Of a DNA stretch of 64,000 nucleotides, positions 44,201 through 52,647 are shown piece after piece (positions within the stretch are counted from its first letter, which is position 1; each line of letters begins with the position of its first letter). The stretch spans positions 62,001 through 126,000 of the forward strand of contig NZ_JACYFS010000002.1 in the NCBI RefSeq assembly GCF_014837145.1, read 5' to 3'. The translations under genes and the position numbers were made by a program. Under the pieces are notes generated by a model. The model had not been told where the DNA came from, ran no database searches, and saw only the letters and a program-made list of their open reading frames with translations. This DNA is from Chryseobacterium caseinilyticum. Lineage in GTDB: Bacteria; Bacteroidota; Bacteroidia; Flavobacteriales; Weeksellaceae.

Positions 44201-46064
44201 GGATCAGAGCACGCTGCAACCATTGGTGGATCTTACGGTTGATGATATTATGATGAACGGAAATGATATGGGCGATATCACCATTTCTGCGACCAACAGT
44301 TTTTCACTTAACGTTTACGATGTTGATGTAAAAGTGACTTCTGCAGGGATTATCGGGAATAACAATCTTCATCTTACAGGAACTGTTAATAACAATACAG
44401 CTACTCCAACGATCGATCTGAACGCTGAGCTCGATGAGTTTGATCTTTCTTTTGCACAGCAGTTTGTACAGACGGTTTTCGGTAATATGCGGGGCAAAGC
44501 AACCGGCGATCTGAAGATCAACGGAACAATGAAAAACCTCGATTACAGTGGAAATATTGCACTGAAAGATTTTGGTTTAAAACTTCTTTTTACCGGAGTT
44601 GATTACTCATTTGACAATACAACGATTGATTTAACTAAAGGTCTCGCGATTCTCAACAACATCGGTGTGCATGACGGAAGAGCCAATTCAAAAGGAACAA
44701 TTTCAGGATTAATCAGATTTGAAACACTTTCTTCGATGGGGATTTCGTTACTGATGAGAGCAGATAATTTATTAATGCTCGATACCACTCAGAAAGACTA
44801 CGATCTGTTCTGGGGTAGAGTGTACGGTCAGGGCGAACTTTTCGTGGATGGACCTGTTTCTGCTTTAAGTCTTTCAACACCGAATATGAAAGCGCTGAAC
44901 GGAAGTAATTTCACTTTCAATTCAGCTTCTACATCCAATGTGGAAGAGTTTAAAATGCTCAGATTCCTTCAGGAAAATAAAAGCGGACTTGTAGTTTTGG
45001 AAGAAAAGAAAAAAACCGGTGCCAACATGGATATCGATTTTACGCTGGATGTTGATAAAGGTACAAACGTAAATGTTCTGGTGGGAGATGACGTTGGAAA
45101 TATTAATGTGAAAGGTGTAGCAGATGATCTGAGATTCAGAATGAGCCGCGCGGGAAATATAGAATTAAGTGGAGATTACATTGTTGAAAACGGAACCTTC
45201 GTATCAAAAGCAATTCTGAACAGAACGTTCCAGATTCAGAAAGGCAGCAGCATCAGCTGGGATGGCAATGCCATGACGCCGACTCTGGATATTACCGCCA
45301 ATTATGTGAGAACGGTTTCAAATGCCGGACAATACCTTAACATTGGCGTTGGACCTATCAATGTTCTGCTACAGGCTAAAATTACAAATACTTTAAATGA
45401 TCCCGATGTAAAATTGGGAGTAACGGCTTTAGATGTTTCCAGCCAGGTGAAGGAGGCTTTGGCAACAAGAATTAATCAGGCTGAAGGTGAAGACGTGTTG
45501 CAGTTCGGATCAATTCTCCTTTTAAACAGTTTTAATACAAGCAGCAGCACCGTATCGCTGGATGCAGCAGGTTTGGCGGAATCATCCGGCTATAATCTTG
45601 CTCTAAAACAGCTTGGATCTATCATCAATACGATGAGCAGTGAGTTTCAGATTGATTTAAATTACGTGAGAGGTGATTTGGGATCAAATACCGGAGACCG
45701 TGCCAACGCTGGTTTAAGTTTTGCGCTTTCACCTAGAATAGAGGTAAAAACAGGTCTTGGGATTCCTTTAAATCAGACCGAGGGAACAACTCAGAATTAC
45801 CTGTCCGGCGAAGGCTCAATTGAGTATGATATTTCAAAAAAGAATGACGGAACGCTGATTCTGAGAGGATATTCAAAACCTACCAACATTGGAATGGGTA
45901 ACGGAACAGTTATTACCAATGGTTCTGCAAATCAGGCCTATGGTGGAGGTATTGTCTGGAGTAAAAGTTTCAATTCTTTCTTTAAAAAGAAGAAAAAAGA
46001 TAAAAAACAGACTCCGAAGAGAGACTCTATAAAAACAGATTCCGTAATTTCAACTAATAAATAA
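41283..46064 (+). CDS. TamB-like translocation and assembly protein
   Basis: A 1593-residue protein from the ATG at 41283; the frame is open back to 41181, but that part overlaps tsaD antisense. One N-terminal transmembrane helix (SWWAKLLLILFWSVFSIVVL region) is followed by a very long beta-helical periplasmic part with repeated short strands, and the DUF490-type C-terminus (ANYVRTVSNAGQYLNIGVGP, VLLQAKITNTLNDPDVKLG, FGSILLLNSF). TamB-family proteins bridge the inner and outer membranes and move phospholipids or assist outer-membrane assembly. Bacteroidota members are often larger than the 1259 residues of E. coli. The basic tail ends DSIKTDSVISTNK. Confidence 0.85.
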   Translation: MAKLENNNENKNKKTVSENLGDQVQKTVENVQESVKEASDFAAEAIKHPIDTAQELGKQAAKDVVSYSWWAKLLLILFWSVFSIVVLIFIAINLPVTKRWAADQALQIVNRDFKAKMSTESVEVDFFGDVTIKGLRIKDYKDVDFIKAREFKANSDWFSLATNIGKHNSLSFNGLRLIDADIKVITYKGDSISNFIRFTKLFDSGKKADPSKPPFQLNSRLEILDSKVSIVNQNSPGEPGKWLTATNVNLIAPKVKVNGVNIAATINNFTFTTKRWGKAHFVETFSTDFAMTKDFLLLKDLTFNTDHSLLQGDIKFNLHDGSWADFADKVKWEMDMKLGSQISGYDISYFVTNWDNFIPFNVSGKMTGPLNNFTLDNFLIRNPSVNIATKKMEVKNLLKGNFLIETKALSADFTYKDLKAMMPNFISSKMKNFADDFGKLKYNGSARVNPKEVFVSSGNLITGIGQAQITNFSLREYSSPMPKYSGLAVVKDLNASVITKNKAVGLISGRFDVNGQSFDVNTMRIYTKSQISSIEIMDKEINNLNLDGLLDHRKYNGLITVNDEEVKATVKGLIDFSTSRISADVDADINSLNLNYFTGQAGRQIVSGKINGKMAMSDLNDLGLDVSVDNVYFANAGKQYHIPHAKINTRVEGGNRIIDVNAPGAVDGQISGKFNLADLSGMVQNGLAKILVGPAPRKLYRGQKFNLNFDIEQGLVALFMPDLQLSQGAKVVAGYDGDSNNLVLDLDAASMRYIMTKQQEITDADRALAEANPNYKINDRLVITRDSAMVDSIKVRINTASLDQQIYAKINRLQYNQNILKDIILTGQNDNNTQLKIAASFKHGSPQDEEDENLKNYTVNFNQSSNEFGDYVFRFEPTEVNFNNVKWAIDTNPALDHSITYRKKTADFEIRNLRIYSDESSLQVNEATFKSAKDFYLDAEVSNFAIGKILEMTPNGNTMDIKGLANGNVKIRMDQSTLQPLVDLTVDDIMMNGNDMGDITISATNSFSLNVYDVDVKVTSAGIIGNNNLHLTGTVNNNTATPTIDLNAELDEFDLSFAQQFVQTVFGNMRGKATGDLKINGTMKNLDYSGNIALKDFGLKLLFTGVDYSFDNTTIDLTKGLAILNNIGVHDGRANSKGTISGLIRFETLSSMGISLLMRADNLLMLDTTQKDYDLFWGRVYGQGELFVDGPVSALSLSTPNMKALNGSNFTFNSASTSNVEEFKMLRFLQENKSGLVVLEEKKKTGANMDIDFTLDVDKGTNVNVLVGDDVGNINVKGVADDLRFRMSRAGNIELSGDYIVENGTFVSKAILNRTFQIQKGSSISWDGNAMTPTLDITANYVRTVSNAGQYLNIGVGPINVLLQAKITNTLNDPDVKLGVTALDVSSQVKEALATRINQAEGEDVLQFGSILLLNSFNTSSSTVSLDAAGLAESSGYNLALKQLGSIINTMSSEFQIDLNYVRGDLGSNTGDRANAGLSFALSPRIEVKTGLGIPLNQTEGTTQNYLSGEGSIEYDISKKNDGTLILRGYSKPTNIGMGNGTVITNGSANQAYGGGIVWSKSFNSFFKKKKKDKKQTPKRDSIKTDSVISTNK
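41287..41294 (-). promoter_or_regulatory. -7 promoter element for tsaD inside the tamB-like gene
   Basis: TAACTTTG on the minus strand, eight bases upstream of the tsaD start codon and within codons 2-4 of the divergent tamB-like gene. It fits TAnnTTTG and would give tsaD a very short leader. Confidence 0.55.
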
Positions 46065-46146
46065 TCGTAAAGTCATAATGATTTTTATCATAGCTGTTAA
46101 TTATAGTTAATATTTGATATTTTTTTTTCAGTTAAATTATTTTTCC

Positions 46147-46154
46147 TAATTTTG
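46147..46154 (+). promoter_or_regulatory. -7 promoter element for the Lrp-family gene
   Basis: TAATTTTG fits TAnnTTTG, 45 bases before the start codon. No clear -33 at proper spacing. Confidence 0.4.
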
Positions 46155-46198
46155 TAAAAAATTTATGGATTTTTTAGGAAAAATATAATTTCACTATT

Positions 46199-46669
46199 AT
46201 GAACTATCAACTGGACGAAATAGACAAGAAAATTCTTGACTTCTTAGTAGAAAACACAAGAATGCCTTTTACGGAAATTGCAAAACAGATGGATGTATCT
46301 GCAGGAACAATTCACGTAAGAGTAAAGAAAATGGAAGATGCAGGTATTATTTTAGGATCATCTCTAAGCATCGATTATGGTAAATTAGATTATCATTTTA
46401 CAGCTTTCATCGGTATATTATTGACGAAATCAAACCGCACTCAGGAGGTTTTGAAAGAATTATCTACAATCCCGAACGTTATTGAAGCGAGCGTTATCTC
46501 TGGTAAATACAATATCTTCTGTAAAGTAAGAGCAAAAAATACAGATGATGCAAAAAGAATAATCTATCAGATTGATGATATTCAGGATGTTATGAGAACT
46601 GAGAGTATGATATCTATGGAAGAATTCCTTAGCGACAAAAACAGATTGATCAACGCAATCACGATTTAA
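46199..46669 (+). CDS. Lrp/AsnC family transcriptional regulator
   Basis: A 156-residue regulator. The N-terminal winged-helix HTH (LDEIDKKILDFLVENTRMPF, TEIAKQMDVSAGTIHVRVKKM, residues 3-50) binds DNA. The C-terminal RAM domain (TAFIGILLTKS, ELSTIPNVIEASVISGKYNI) binds an amino acid. These proteins sense amino-acid supply; the ligand is not predictable. It is followed by a hairpin terminator that merges with the promoter of the next gene. Confidence 0.92.
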   Translation: MNYQLDEIDKKILDFLVENTRMPFTEIAKQMDVSAGTIHVRVKKMEDAGIILGSSLSIDYGKLDYHFTAFIGILLTKSNRTQEVLKELSTIPNVIEASVISGKYNIFCKVRAKNTDDAKRIIYQIDDIQDVMRTESMISMEEFLSDKNRLINAITI

Positions 46670-46696
46670 TTTTTTTTACGATATAAATATTCTGAG

Positions 46697-46725
46697 GAAC
46701 TTATGATTTTTTTTCATAAGTTCTT
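46697..46725 (+). terminator. Terminator of the Lrp gene, abutting the next promoter
   Basis: Stem gaacttatga / tcataagttc with a T-rich loop and a following ttta/ttttt. The T-rich tail is part of the TATTTTTG -7 element (46726-46733) of the next gene. Confidence 0.7.
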
Positions 46726-46733
46726 TATTTTTG
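46726..46733 (+). promoter_or_regulatory. -7 promoter element of the small membrane protein gene
   Basis: TATTTTTG ends four bases before the ATG at 46738, so the transcript would be leaderless or nearly so. The element overlaps the tail of the preceding terminator. Confidence 0.55.
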
Positions 46734-46737
46734 CACT

Positions 46738-47127
46738 ATGGAAAAGGAATATAAAGAATACAGTTATTTCGACGAAGACCCGAAAAAAGGCTGGGGTTTT
46801 ATTTTAGCACTGGCTTCGTTGCTGCTGTTTACTTTTATGGGAATCGGTCTCGATTTGGACGAATATCTTCAGCATAAAACTTTAAATATTCCGGAAGGAT
46901 ATTTCTACCTGATCTTCTCAGTTGACGCTTTGATGATTCTAGGAATTGTCCTGATCTTTTTCTACAGAAAAATCGGAATATTTCTATTTCCGGTAATGCT
47001 GCTGCTGCATTTCTTTATGCACAATTATTATCTGTCGACATTTTTATACTCCGACGTTACCAATCTTTTTCTCTTTACAGGCTTCGGAATGCTGGCAATT
47101 ATCCCAAAATGGAAGTTTTTCAGATAA
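46738..47127 (+). CDS. Small inner-membrane protein of unknown function
   Basis: A 129-residue protein with four hydrophobic segments (roughly 16-36, 52-70, 76-96 and 103-122). The cytoplasmic start MEKEYKEYSYFDEDPKKGWG and acidic DLDEYLQHK loop are the only polar parts. I recognise no family. It lies between the Lrp regulator and pdhB on the same strand, each with its own promoter. It is plausibly a real gene given its promoter and clean frame. Confidence 0.65.
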   Translation: MEKEYKEYSYFDEDPKKGWGFILALASLLLFTFMGIGLDLDEYLQHKTLNIPEGYFYLIFSVDALMILGIVLIFFYRKIGIFLFPVMLLLHFFMHNYYLSTFLYSDVTNLFLFTGFGMLAIIPKWKFFR

Positions 47128-47187
47128 TTATTTTCTAAAAATTAATATTGAAAGAAGCCTTTTTTTTCGATTAATAAATAAAAATCT

Positions 47188-47195
47188 TATTTTTG
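47188..47195 (+). promoter_or_regulatory. -7 promoter element of pdhB
   Basis: TATTTTTG fits TAnnTTTG and ends 22 bases before the pdhB start codon. A TTTC stands at the -33 position. Confidence 0.5.
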
Positions 47196-47217
47196 TATCT
47201 AAATTTTTAAAATTACT

Positions 47218-48198
47218 ATGGCAGAATATACTTTTCGTGAGGTGATTGCACAGGCAATGAGCGAGGAAATGCGCAAAGACGAGTCTATCTTTTTGATGGG
47301 TGAGGAAGTGGCAGAATACAACGGTGCATACAAAGCTTCAAAAGGAATGTTGGATGAGTTTGGTGCTAAGCGTGTAATCGATACACCAATTGCAGAACTT
47401 GGTTTCACAGGTATCGCGGTGGGTGCAGCAATGAATGGTAACCGCCCGATTGTAGAATATATGACTTTCAACTTTGCACTGGTGGGGATCGATCAGATCA
47501 TCAATAACGCTGCAAAAATCCGTCAGATGAGCGGTGGCCAGTGGAACTGTCCAATCGTTTTCCGTGGTCCTACAGCTTCTGCAGGTCAGTTGGGAGCAAC
47601 CCACTCTCAGGCATTCGAAAACTGGTATGCAAATATTCCTGGTCTTAAAGTAGTAGTTCCTTCAAATCCTTATGATGCGAAAGGATTATTAAAATCTGCA
47701 ATTCAGGACAATGATCCTGTAATCTTCATGGAATCTGAGCAGATGTACGGAGATAAAATGGAAATTCCTGAAGAAGAATATTATTTGCCAATAGGAAAAG
47801 CTGATATTAAAAGAGAAGGTACAGACGTTACTTTGGTATCATTCGGAAAAATCATGAAACTGGCTCTTCAGGCTGCTGAAGATATGGCTAAAGAAGGTAT
47901 TTCTGTAGAGGTGATCGATTTGATTACTGTTCGTCCTTTAGATTTCGACACTATTTTAACATCAGTAAAGAAAACAAACAGACTGGTAATTTTAGAGGAA
48001 GCATGGCCGTTTGGTTCAGTATCTTCAGAGATTACTTATATGGTACAGCAGAAAGCATTCGATTATCTGGATGCTCCAATCAAGAGAATTACTACTCCTG
48101 ATGCTCCTGCACCTTACTCATCAGCATTGTTTGCAGAATGGTTCCCGAAACTTGAAAAAGTGAAAGAGGAAATCAAAAATGCAATGTACGTTAAGTAA
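47218..48198 (+). CDS. pdhB: Pyruvate dehydrogenase complex E1 component, beta subunit
   Basis: A 326-residue subunit of the heterotetrameric E1 enzyme that decarboxylates pyruvate with thiamine diphosphate. The N-terminal half contributes to the cofactor site (FLMGEEVAEYNGAYKASKGM, IDTPIAELGFTGIAVGAAM, the strict Glu being in AELGF). The middle is RGPTASAGQLGATHSQAFE. The C-terminal domain has VEVIDLITVRPLDFDTI, VILEEAWPFGSVSSEI and ITTPDAPAPYSS. The alpha subunit and E2 are not in this window. Branched-chain 2-oxoacid E1 beta is a close alternative. Confidence 0.9.
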   Translation: MAEYTFREVIAQAMSEEMRKDESIFLMGEEVAEYNGAYKASKGMLDEFGAKRVIDTPIAELGFTGIAVGAAMNGNRPIVEYMTFNFALVGIDQIINNAAKIRQMSGGQWNCPIVFRGPTASAGQLGATHSQAFENWYANIPGLKVVVPSNPYDAKGLLKSAIQDNDPVIFMESEQMYGDKMEIPEEEYYLPIGKADIKREGTDVTLVSFGKIMKLALQAAEDMAKEGISVEVIDLITVRPLDFDTILTSVKKTNRLVILEEAWPFGSVSSEITYMVQQKAFDYLDAPIKRITTPDAPAPYSSALFAEWFPKLEKVKEEIKNAMYVK

Positions 48199-48216
48199 AA
48201 TTTATTACGATTATAG

Positions 48217-48243
48217 AAAAAAACTTCCGAAAGGAAGTTTTTT
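48217..48243 (+). terminator. Terminator of pdhB
   Basis: Stem aaaaaacttcc / ggaagtttttt with a GAAA tetraloop followed by T. Confidence 0.85.
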
Positions 48244-48291
48244 CATTTATTCTATTCATCGGTAAAAGTTCGCAGGGTTATTATTTTAATA

Positions 48292-48299
48292 TAAATTTG
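48292..48299 (+). promoter_or_regulatory. -7 promoter element of kup
   Basis: TAAATTTG, 26 bases before the kup start codon, fits TAnnTTTG. No clear TTTG at -33. Confidence 0.45.
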
Positions 48300-48325
48300 C
48301 CCCTTAATTTTTAAAATTTCCGGAT

Positions 48326-50317
48326 ATGTCTGAAGTTGCAGAAGGTGGTCATCATTTTGATCTGAAAAAACTTTCTTTTGTTGGAGTTTTAGTGTCTTTA
48401 GGTATTGTCTTCGGAGATATTGGGACCTCGCCTTTATATGTAATGAAAGCGATTGTGGGTGCGGGAAAAGATTCCAAAATGCCTTTTGATGCGTATATTG
48501 AGGGTGCAATTTCATGTATTATCTGGACACTGACACTCCAGACCACGATAAAATATGTGATTATCGCCCTGAGAGCCGACAATAAAGGTGAAGGTGGAAT
48601 ATTAGCCTTGTATTCTCTCGTCAAAAAACTAAAAAAGAAGTGGCTTTATGTAATAGCCATCATCGGTGCATCGACTTTGGTGGCCGACAGTGTAATTACA
48701 CCATCATTGACAGTAATGTCGGCGATTGAAGGACTCAAAATCTACAATCCTGAAACACCCGTTGTAGCCATCACGCTCGTTATTTTATTTATTGTATTTT
48801 TTGTGCAGCAATTCGGTACGGCCTCCATCGGTAAACTCTTTGGTCCGATTATGATTCTCTGGTTTCTGGCGCTAGGAGCTTTTGGATCGGTTCATATTCT
48901 TGATCACCTGGAGATACTGAAAGCATTCAATCCCGTATATGCCTACAACCTGATAACGCATTCACCTGAAGCTATCGTCATCATGGGAGCAGTATTCCTC
49001 TGTACAACGGGAGCCGAGGCTTTGTATTCTGATTTGGGACACTGCGGTGCAAAAAATATCAGAGTGAGCTGGATTTTCGTTAAGGTGATGTTGATTCTGA
49101 ACTATCTGGGTCAGGGAGCTTGGCTTCTTACCAATTACAAACAGGTGTTTACAGGTGTTAATCCGTTTTTCGGTATTATGCCGGAATGGGCAGTTTTACC
49201 GGGAGTAATTTTGGCAACCTTAGCTGCAATTATTGCAAGTCAGGCAGTAATTACAGGTTCATTTACAATGTTTTCGGAGGCAATGTCCATCTCATTTTGG
49301 CCTAATCAACATATTGAATATCCTTCTGGTGTAAAAGGGCAAATGTATATACCGAGAATTAACTGGGGATTGATGGCACTGTGTTTTGGAGTGGTTATTT
49401 TCTTTAAAGAATCCGGTAAAATGGAAGCAGCCTATGGTCTTACCATTACCATCACGATGTTGATGACTACCATATTGCTGATTTACTGGCTGAGCAGAAG
49501 CCGTGTCAATAAAATTTTCATAATCGGTTTTGCCATTATTTATATCTTCCTAGAATCGGGCTTCTTTTATGCGAATGTCATTAAGTTCCTTGACGGAGGA
49601 TGGCTGACTATGGTTTTAGGTGGATTCATAGCCGTCTGTATGTACGCATGGTATAACGGAAGACTTTTGAAGGCGACTTTCACCCAATATGTGAAAATCA
49701 GTAAATATGTGGGTGTGATAAAAGATATGAAGCTCGATAACACCATTCCTAAATATTGTACCAACTTAGCATATCTTTCAAGAGCGAAAAGAAATGATGA
49801 AGTGGAATCAAAAATCATCTATTCCATCATCAAAAAACAGCCTAAGAGAGCGGATCATTATTTCATTTTAAGCATTGTCAATCAGGAAGATCCATATACT
49901 TTTAAATATACTGTTGATGAAATCCTGCCGGGAACGATATTTAAAGTAAATTTCCTCCTTGGTTTTAAAAAAGACAGAAGAATCAACGACTATTTTAATA
50001 TGGTTTTAAAGGATCTGATGGCTGATGGCACAATTCCTTCACGAAGCAGTCATCCGTCTTTAAGAGCTTATAACATTCCACCGGATCTTAAATATGTCAT
50101 TATTGACAATACCTATATTAATGATATACTGTTAACTGTAAAAAACAAGATTACTCTCAATATCTATAATTTTGTGAAATATATAGGCAGTGATGACTTT
50201 AAATCGTGGGGAGTTACTTCTCATAACGTAGTTGTAGAGTCTGCACCCCTTACAGAAGAGGCGGTATCCAGCGCAAACAGAATTCAGCAGGCGAAATTTG
50301 AAAGGAATGATTCTTAA
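48326..50317 (+). CDS. kup: Kup-type potassium uptake protein
   Basis: A 663-residue inner-membrane K+/H+ symporter of the KUP/HAK/KT family with about 12 transmembrane helices. The signature GIVFGDIGTSPLYVMKAI (helix 1) is at about 22-39. Further family segments are YVIIALRADNKGEGGILALYSL, GASTLVADSVITPSLTVMSA and CTTGAEALYSDLGHCGAKNI. The C-terminal 150 residues are cytoplasmic. E. coli Kup has 622 residues, so length is normal. Confidence 0.95.
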   Translation: MSEVAEGGHHFDLKKLSFVGVLVSLGIVFGDIGTSPLYVMKAIVGAGKDSKMPFDAYIEGAISCIIWTLTLQTTIKYVIIALRADNKGEGGILALYSLVKKLKKKWLYVIAIIGASTLVADSVITPSLTVMSAIEGLKIYNPETPVVAITLVILFIVFFVQQFGTASIGKLFGPIMILWFLALGAFGSVHILDHLEILKAFNPVYAYNLITHSPEAIVIMGAVFLCTTGAEALYSDLGHCGAKNIRVSWIFVKVMLILNYLGQGAWLLTNYKQVFTGVNPFFGIMPEWAVLPGVILATLAAIIASQAVITGSFTMFSEAMSISFWPNQHIEYPSGVKGQMYIPRINWGLMALCFGVVIFFKESGKMEAAYGLTITITMLMTTILLIYWLSRSRVNKIFIIGFAIIYIFLESGFFYANVIKFLDGGWLTMVLGGFIAVCMYAWYNGRLLKATFTQYVKISKYVGVIKDMKLDNTIPKYCTNLAYLSRAKRNDEVESKIIYSIIKKQPKRADHYFILSIVNQEDPYTFKYTVDEILPGTIFKVNFLLGFKKDRRINDYFNMVLKDLMADGTIPSRSSHPSLRAYNIPPDLKYVIIDNTYINDILLTVKNKITLNIYNFVKYIGSDDFKSWGVTSHNVVVESAPLTEEAVSSANRIQQAKFERNDS

Positions 50318-50365
50318 AATCAGAGTTAGATAAAACGCGGAATTTCATATTCAATAAAAAATCGA

Positions 50366-50373
50366 TAAATTTG
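50366..50373 (+). promoter_or_regulatory. -7 promoter element of the Fur-like gene
   Basis: TAAATTTG fits TAnnTTTG and ends 16 bases before the start codon. A TTTC stands near -33. Confidence 0.45.
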
Positions 50374-50389
50374 TAGTATAAATTGATTA

Positions 50390-50863
50390 ATGGATACTTT
50401 ACAGAAAGAAAAAAATATAACCCTGATAAAAGACGTTTTACGTAACTATTTATTGGAAAAAGGTTTCAGAAATACGCCTGAACGTTATACTATTTTAGAA
50501 GAAATTTACAGTATGGATCATCACTTCAATGTAGATGATTTATACCTTCTGATGATGCAGAAAAAATACCATGTTTCAAAGGCGACCATCTACAATACGA
50601 TTGAAATCTTCCTTGATGCGGGCTTGATCCGTAAGCATCAGTTTGGCGAAAAAACTTTGACATCGTCTTCGTACGAAAAATCTTATTTCGACAAGCAGCA
50701 TGACCATTTGGTGATCTATAAAAAAGATTCAGATAAGGAAATTCAGGAGATTATAGAGTTTTGTGATCCTCGTATTCAGGGGATTAAGGAAGCTATTGAG
50801 CAGGCTTTTGGCGTAAAAATTGATTCTCATTCGCTGTATTTTTACGGTACTAAGAATGATTAA
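50390..50863 (+). CDS. Fur family transcriptional regulator, without CxxC zinc motifs
   Basis: A 157-residue winged-helix regulator: GFRNTPERYTILEEIYSMDH followed by HFNVDDLYLLMMQKKYHVSK and ATIYNTIEIFLDAGLIRK is the Fur DNA-binding domain. In the dimerisation domain HDHL is kept, but the CxxC pair that follows in most Fur proteins is replaced by YKKDSDKE. One Cys (EFCDPRI) remains, and no Cys pair closes the C-terminus. Metal sensed is therefore unclear. It lies three bases upstream of the OstA-like gene, so the two are almost surely cotranscribed. Confidence 0.88.
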   Translation: MDTLQKEKNITLIKDVLRNYLLEKGFRNTPERYTILEEIYSMDHHFNVDDLYLLMMQKKYHVSKATIYNTIEIFLDAGLIRKHQFGEKTLTSSSYEKSYFDKQHDHLVIYKKDSDKEIQEIIEFCDPRIQGIKEAIEQAFGVKIDSHSLYFYGTKND

Positions 50864-50866
50864 TTA

Positions 50867-52606
50867 ATGAAGATATTCTGTTTTCTGTTAATTTTCCTCG
50901 CTGCATTTTTTAAAGCACAGGAAAAACCTAAACCTGTACAAAAAGATCCTTTTTTACAAAACAAATCTGCAAAAGCACCAGCCGGCCCCGGAAAGAAGGT
51001 GAAAATCATCAATGCGGACGAAATTATAAAAGATCCCAAACTTTATGACGGCAATCAGACACTGAAGGGAAATGTGAAAGTTGAACATCAGGGATCTATT
51101 CTGAGTGCTGACATAATCGTGATGTATGAGGAAGAAAACTTTGCCAGAGCAATCGGCAATGCCAGACTCGAAAATCCCGATGGCTCTGTAATCACCGCTT
51201 CAGAAATGGAATATGATGGCAATACCCAAAAAGGCGTTGCCAGAAAAAATGTAGTTCTGAACGATTCTAAAGGCACAATCATCAAAACTGAAACCATGTA
51301 CTATGACAGGGTTGCTAACCTTGCGTATTACAATACCGGTGGAACAATTAACGATGGTAAAAGTGTAACCTATTCAAAATCTGCAACCTACAATCTTTCA
51401 ACCCGGTCTATAAATCTTACAGACAATGTGAAAATTGAAGATAAAGATTATATTTTAGAAGGAATCAACGTTGTTCAGAATCAAAATACCAATGTGGTTG
51501 ACATTAAAGGTCCCACCAATATCATCAATAAAAAAGACCGGAAAAACAGAATCTACACAGAGAACGGAACGTATAAAATGAATTCAAAGGAAGCTTTTTT
51601 AAATAAAAATTCCAGAATTTATTACAATGATAAGATTCTTACCGGAGATGAAATGTACTTCAACCAACTTTCCGGTTTTGGAACTGCAACGGGAAATGTA
51701 ACGTTGGATGATCCTTTAGAAAAAAGATACATCAAAGGTGGCTACGGCGAAATCTATGAGAAAAAAGATTCTTCTATGATGACCAAATCGCCTTATGCAG
51801 TGAAAATTTTAGAAAAAGATTCCATTTACTTTGCTTCGGAAAAAATTCTTTCTTACCAAAAGCCAGATTCGGCAGATGCTACAAAAAAGAAAAGTTTTCT
51901 GAGAGCATTTAAAAAGGCAAGAATTTACAAATCCAATGCGCAGGGCAGAGCAGATTCCATTGCTTTCAATGAAACCGACGGAATTATGCACATGTATAAG
52001 GACCCTATTCTCTGGAGCGATCAGAAACAGGTAACAGGGGATAAGGTAGAAGCTTATTTCAATACTTCCACTGAGAATATAGATTCTTTAAAAGTCATTG
52101 GAAATGCTTTAGCCATCAGCAAAGCAGATTCTCTGAATATGAAAGACGAATTTAATCAGGTAAAAGGCAAACTGATGTCTGTTTTTTATGAAGAGGGAAA
52201 AATAAAAGAAGTAAGAGTGATTGGAAATGCACAGTCGATCGCTTATGTGGATGATGTAGATTCAGCTACAAAAAAGCCTGTCAGAATCGGTATCAACCTT
52301 TCATCGTGCGGAATCATCGGTGCTTTGTTTGAAGAGCAGCAACTGCAGATTCTCTCATGCAACATTGGTGCGACGGACGATACGTATCCGATGAGTATGA
52401 TTGAACCTTCTAAACGGAAGTTCCCCGACTTCAACTGGAACACCAAAGATCGGATACGGAAGTGGCAGGATATTCTCGTCGACACCCCGAATTACGAAGA
52501 AATAAAATATGAATCGGATACCACCCTCTACGATCAGTCTCAAAAGATTATTGATGATGCGAAAGCCAAAGAAGAGGCGAAAAAACCGAAAAGGGTACGT
52601 AAATAA
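50867..52606 (+). CDS. OstA-like exported protein (LptA/OstA domain)
   Basis: A 579-residue protein with a signal peptide (MKIFCFLLIFLAAFFKAQ). The N-terminal region has the OstA/LptA beta-jellyroll pattern (QTLKGNVKVEHQGSILSADI, ARAIGNARLENPDGSVITAS, GVARKNVVLNDSKGTII), repeated several times down the chain. LptA-type proteins form the periplasmic bridge for lipopolysaccharide transport; whether this longer relative does so is inferred. A proline- and lysine-rich tail closes the protein. Confidence 0.8.
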   Translation: MKIFCFLLIFLAAFFKAQEKPKPVQKDPFLQNKSAKAPAGPGKKVKIINADEIIKDPKLYDGNQTLKGNVKVEHQGSILSADIIVMYEEENFARAIGNARLENPDGSVITASEMEYDGNTQKGVARKNVVLNDSKGTIIKTETMYYDRVANLAYYNTGGTINDGKSVTYSKSATYNLSTRSINLTDNVKIEDKDYILEGINVVQNQNTNVVDIKGPTNIINKKDRKNRIYTENGTYKMNSKEAFLNKNSRIYYNDKILTGDEMYFNQLSGFGTATGNVTLDDPLEKRYIKGGYGEIYEKKDSSMMTKSPYAVKILEKDSIYFASEKILSYQKPDSADATKKKSFLRAFKKARIYKSNAQGRADSIAFNETDGIMHMYKDPILWSDQKQVTGDKVEAYFNTSTENIDSLKVIGNALAISKADSLNMKDEFNQVKGKLMSVFYEEGKIKEVRVIGNAQSIAYVDDVDSATKKPVRIGINLSSCGIIGALFEEQQLQILSCNIGATDDTYPMSMIEPSKRKFPDFNWNTKDRIRKWQDILVDTPNYEEIKYESDTTLYDQSQKIIDDAKAKEEAKKPKRVRK

Positions 52607-52612
52607 AAATTT

Positions 52613-52644
52613 AAAATCAGAGCTTTTGGCTCTGATTTTTTTTT
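52613..52644 (+). terminator. Terminator of the Fur-OstA operon
   Basis: Stem aaaatcagagc / gctctgatttt with a TTTTG-type loop, followed by a run of T. It ends right before the stop of the convergent HU-like gene. Confidence 0.85.
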
Positions 52645-52647
52645 GGT

